Source of the DNA: Bacteroidota bacterium
GTDB lineage: Bacteria > Bacteroidota > Bacteroidia > Cytophagales > Cyclobacteriaceae
NCBI GenBank assembly: GCA_018267275.1
Contig: JAFDYV010000005.1
Span: 62,001-126,000, forward strand
Length of the DNA: 64,000 nucleotides
Direction of reading: 5' to 3'
Shown here: piece by piece, positions 61,807 through 64,000 of the stretch
Layout of the letters: every line of letters starts with the position of its first letter
Numbering within the stretch: position 1 is the stretch's first letter
Position numbers and translations under genes: made by a program
The notes under the pieces: model-generated
What the model saw: the letters and a program-made list of their open reading frames with translations, nothing else
Told to the model about the DNA's origin: nothing
Databases searched by the model: none

Positions 61807-64000
61807 CGCAAAATAGTAACAACGCCTTTATAACTTACTTTTCCATCGTTGAGCTTGATGGTATAAAAATACGGGCCAGACGGCAAATCCTTTCCGCCCG
61901 ATCTGCCATCCCAGCCCTGCAAAGCACAATCACTTGAATTGCATTCAAAAACATTGAACCCATTCTTATCGTGTATGGTGATTGCCACTTCACTAAACTT
62001 TTTCAGAAGTTCACGCTGCGGGTCGCCAGCGCCAAACGGCCATACATCATTTTTCCCATCATTATTCGGAGTAAACGCGTTGGCGAGATCAATCCCTTTC
62101 AATTCTTCCGTCACATTTATTTTTCTGCTCAGCGTGTTGCTTGTGCCCAAACTGTCGCTTACAGCAATGGAAACTACCCTCGATGACGAAGAAGTAAACA
62201 CGGGTGTGCTGAACGCCAAGCCACGCAATGCTTTTTCATAATTCGCTTTTGTGTCACGTCCTGTTAAAGTAATCTTACCCGAACTTTTGTCAAAACTGGC
62301 AACAATCCTTGCATTCGTGTTAGGAACTAAGCTCAGGAGGTCGCCTTCATTGTAGTTCTCAGTAATTGAAGCAGATGCCCCTGTCATATTCAAATCATCA
62401 ACATCACTCAAAATCAGAGCCTGCGTAACAAGGATAGGTGGGTCAGCTGGCGTATAAATAATCGCATCTTGCTCAATGTTACTCAATACTGGTGGATCAT
62501 TTATTGGAGTAACGTTAACGGTAACTTGCGCATCAGGCACTGATTCAAAAAGTCCATTTGACATCGTCCACCGAAAGTTATCGACTCCAAAGAAGTCCCG
62601 ATTGGGTGTAAATCGAAGATTATCAAGTTTTCCTTTCACCACTTTTATCTTGTCGTCTTTTTTGGTAGGTAAACCATTAGAGGTAAGAATACCATTTGAA
62701 GGTAGCGCAGTGATCTTGATTTCTCGAATGGAATCACCTGCGACACTTACAAAATTTGCACCGAAAGACTCGTAAGAAAATGTTATGGGTGAATCCTCTG
62801 ATGTCGTAACTGAAAAGTTTCTAACTGTAGCAGCTGCACCCGGCAAGACGGTGAGAACTCCAGGCAGATAGGCGAAATCATAGTTATTGTCTACGCCTCC
62901 GCCTACGGTAATTTGATACGTACCAATAGGCGAACTGGCTACCGCACTTGTTGCAGCAGCGGGTTGTGTATCGATCACACTAATATCTTCACCGTTCTTA
63001 AATCCAACAATGGAAACTGTTAACGGTGGGTTGGCAGCTCCAAAGGCGCGAGCTTTAGAGTCTGCAGATGCATTCAAAGTTGCCTTTGTAATGGTGAGCG
63101 TGCCCGAAGCATATAAAAAATTATAATTGACCGCAGATCCGCCTGAAACAACAATTGGGTAAGAACCGGTGGGAGAAATGATGGTAGCGCTGGTAGACGC
63201 AGTAGGCGGAATCGAAACCGATGCAGGTGAATCACCATTCAGAAATCCAACATAAGAGACGCCAAATGCGGGGTTGGCAGTGCCATAAATCCTATTTTTA
63301 TCGTCAGCTGTCACGGTAAGATTTGCCCTTGTTATTGTCAATGCCCCCGATACATAATTGAATGAATAGTTAGTAGCTAATCCTCCCCCAACCGAAATCG
63401 GATAAGTCCCCACGCTCGACAGCGAATTAGCAGTAGTACTGGCAATAGGCTGAGAGGACAGAACTACCGCTGTTTCGCCATTCACAAAACCTGTTAGTGA
63501 AAATGTAAGTTGTGGTGTTGCTTGCCCATAAACCTGAGTCTGGTTATCAGCAGTGGCGGTCAATATAGCTTTCGTTATTGTTAAGTTGCCCGGCACCAAA
63601 TTTAAAGTGTAGTTGGCGGCAGACCCACCATTTAGCGTGATCGGATAAGAACCTACTGGGCTGCTGGCACTAGCGCTTGGACCAACAATCGAGGGTGGGG
63701 AAACACTGGCAATGTTGTCACCATTGACAAAGCCGGAATAACTTAATGTATTGGGCGGATTGATCTGACCATAAACCCTCGACTTATCGTCAGCCCGAAT
63801 CGTGAGTATAGCCTTGTCCACCGTGAGCATGCCATTTTGCAAAATCAAACTGTAGTTGGTTGCGTTTCCCCCAGACAGAGTAATGGGATACGTTCCGACC
63901 GGAGACGATGTTTGGGCACTCGTACCAATGGTTGGTTGAGTAATAGCAGTCACGCCATCTCCATTCAAAAATCCTGAATACGAAATTGATAGTGCCGGAT
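61803..64000 (-). CDS. MBG-repeat surface protein with type IX (type B) gliding C-terminal domain, 5' end outside window
   Basis: The frame is open through the right edge (codons before 63968 read LSISYSGFLNGDG), so the N-terminus is missing. Visible order: part of one and then four MBG units (about 62844-64000), a long beta-rich segment with SNGILTSNGLPTKKDD and DNFRWTMSNG, a DVDDLNMTGA region, and a C-terminal gliding-motility/CHU_C-type domain with AFTPNNDGKNDVW and SGPYFYTIKLNDGKVSYKGVV. The C-terminus fits type IX type B export, cognate to the adjacent PorP/SprF. Surface adhesin or gliding-associated role inferred. Confidence 0.88.
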   Translation of the reverse strand, partial: PALSISYSGFLNGDGVTAITQPTIGTSAQTSSPVGTYPITLSGGNATNYSLILQNGMLTVDKAILTIRADDKSRVYGQINPPNTLSYSGFVNGDNIASVSPPSIVGPSASASSPVGSYPITLNGGSAANYTLNLVPGNLTITKAILTATADNQTQVYGQATPQLTFSLTGFVNGETAVVLSSQPIASTTANSLSSVGTYPISVGGGLATNYSFNYVSGALTITRANLTVTADDKNRIYGTANPAFGVSYVGFLNGDSPASVSIPPTASTSATIISPTGSYPIVVSGGSAVNYNFLYASGTLTITKATLNASADSKARAFGAANPPLTVSIVGFKNGEDISVIDTQPAAATSAVASSPIGTYQITVGGGVDNNYDFAYLPGVLTVLPGAAATVRNFSVTTSEDSPITFSYESFGANFVSVAGDSIREIKITALPSNGILTSNGLPTKKDDKIKVVKGKLDNLRFTPNRDFFGVDNFRWTMSNGLFESVPDAQVTVNVTPINDPPVLSNIEQDAIIYTPADPPILVTQALILSDVDDLNMTGASASITENYNEGDLLSLVPNTNARIVASFDKSSGKITLTGRDTKANYEKALRGLAFSTPVFTSSSSRVVSIAVSDSLGTSNTLSRKINVTEELKGIDLANAFTPNNDGKNDVWPFGAGDPQRELLKKFSEVAITIHDKNGFNVFECNSSDCALQGWDGRSGGKDLPSGPYFYTIKLNDGKVSYKGVVTILR
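62844..63815 (-). repeat. Four tandem 243-base MBG repeats
   Basis: Four consecutive units of exactly 81 codons each (63815-63573, 63572-63330, 63329-63087, 63086-62844) with the common pattern of RIYG/VYG, NPP or NPA, GF-x-NG, SPVGSYPI, NY and G-x-LTIT. A partial fifth unit continues to the right edge. Sequence divergence between units is high although length is constant. Confidence 0.85.

Overview
The window reads as chromosomal DNA of a member of the Bacteroidota, most likely a Cytophagales-type gliding or soil/marine bacterium. The evidence is a SusC-like TonB-dependent receptor, type IX secretion sorting domains of both type A and type B, a PorP/SprF protein, DUF2851, DUF2339/DUF3999, carotenoid genes of the CrtI/CruF type, and repeated use of the Bacteroidota promoter TTTG-N19-TAnnTTTG. 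Three intergenic regions match that promoter perfectly (upstream of guaA, of the MORN-repeat operon and of the gene ending at 21068). I see no insertion sequences, phage genes, CRISPR arrays or rRNA; the only RNA gene is a tRNA-Gly(CCC). Coding density is high, and no stretch over 300 bases lacks a gene.

Layout. 0-5 kb: housekeeping (guaA with a truncated TPR lipoprotein-like partner, typA/bipA with a TPR protein). 5-12.2 kb: a three-gene operon with 4-base overlaps, encoding a giant TPR/MORN-repeat exported protein, an intact DUF3857-transglutaminase protein and a paralogue that has lost its catalytic residues. 12.3-15.8 kb: DUF2339-DUF3999 membrane pair. 15.8-18.5 kb: carotenoid desaturase, CruF-like hydratase and apt. 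18.6-28 kb: mixed envelope and metabolic genes (DUF3667, Rieske oxygenase, DoxX, TonB receptor, a 40-residue membrane protein, a large metalloprotease/propeller/barrel protein). 28-36.5 kb: a leftward run from ftsK-lolA and then pyrF through DUF2851, a polytopic membrane protein, an acyltransferase and a nucleoside phosphorylase. 36.6-39.2 kb: a T9SS-secreted surface protein.

39.2-55.5 kb is a coherent stress island: two unrecognised helical proteins, a universal stress protein, a cardiolipin-synthase-like phospholipase D, a DUF457 membrane hydrolase, an AI-2E family permease, Hsp20, an operon mlaE-mlaF-mlaD-P-type ATPase-CHAD, DUF2267, DUF892, a PAS histidine kinase and a response regulator whose output is a CRP/FNR-type DNA-binding module. 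The kinase PAS domain carries FixL-like haem-pocket residues at exactly FixL spacing. Five palindromes of the form ATGA-N6-TCAT (one with end mismatches) lie in the promoter regions of the island, including that of the regulator itself. My main proposal is that this is a self-contained redox/oxygen-responsive regulon: a FixL-like kinase feeding a receiver fused directly to an FNR-like activator, acting through those five sites.

55.6-64 kb: a GumC/Wzc-like polysaccharide co-polymerase with a small membrane partner, an acyltransferase, and a tight PD40-PorP/SprF-MBG-repeat operon of the gliding/type IX system, whose first gene runs off the right edge.

Start codons were moved downstream from the longest reading frame where the extra codons began with TTG or lay inside a promoter -7 box. 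Family names are from recognition by eye, without a database search.
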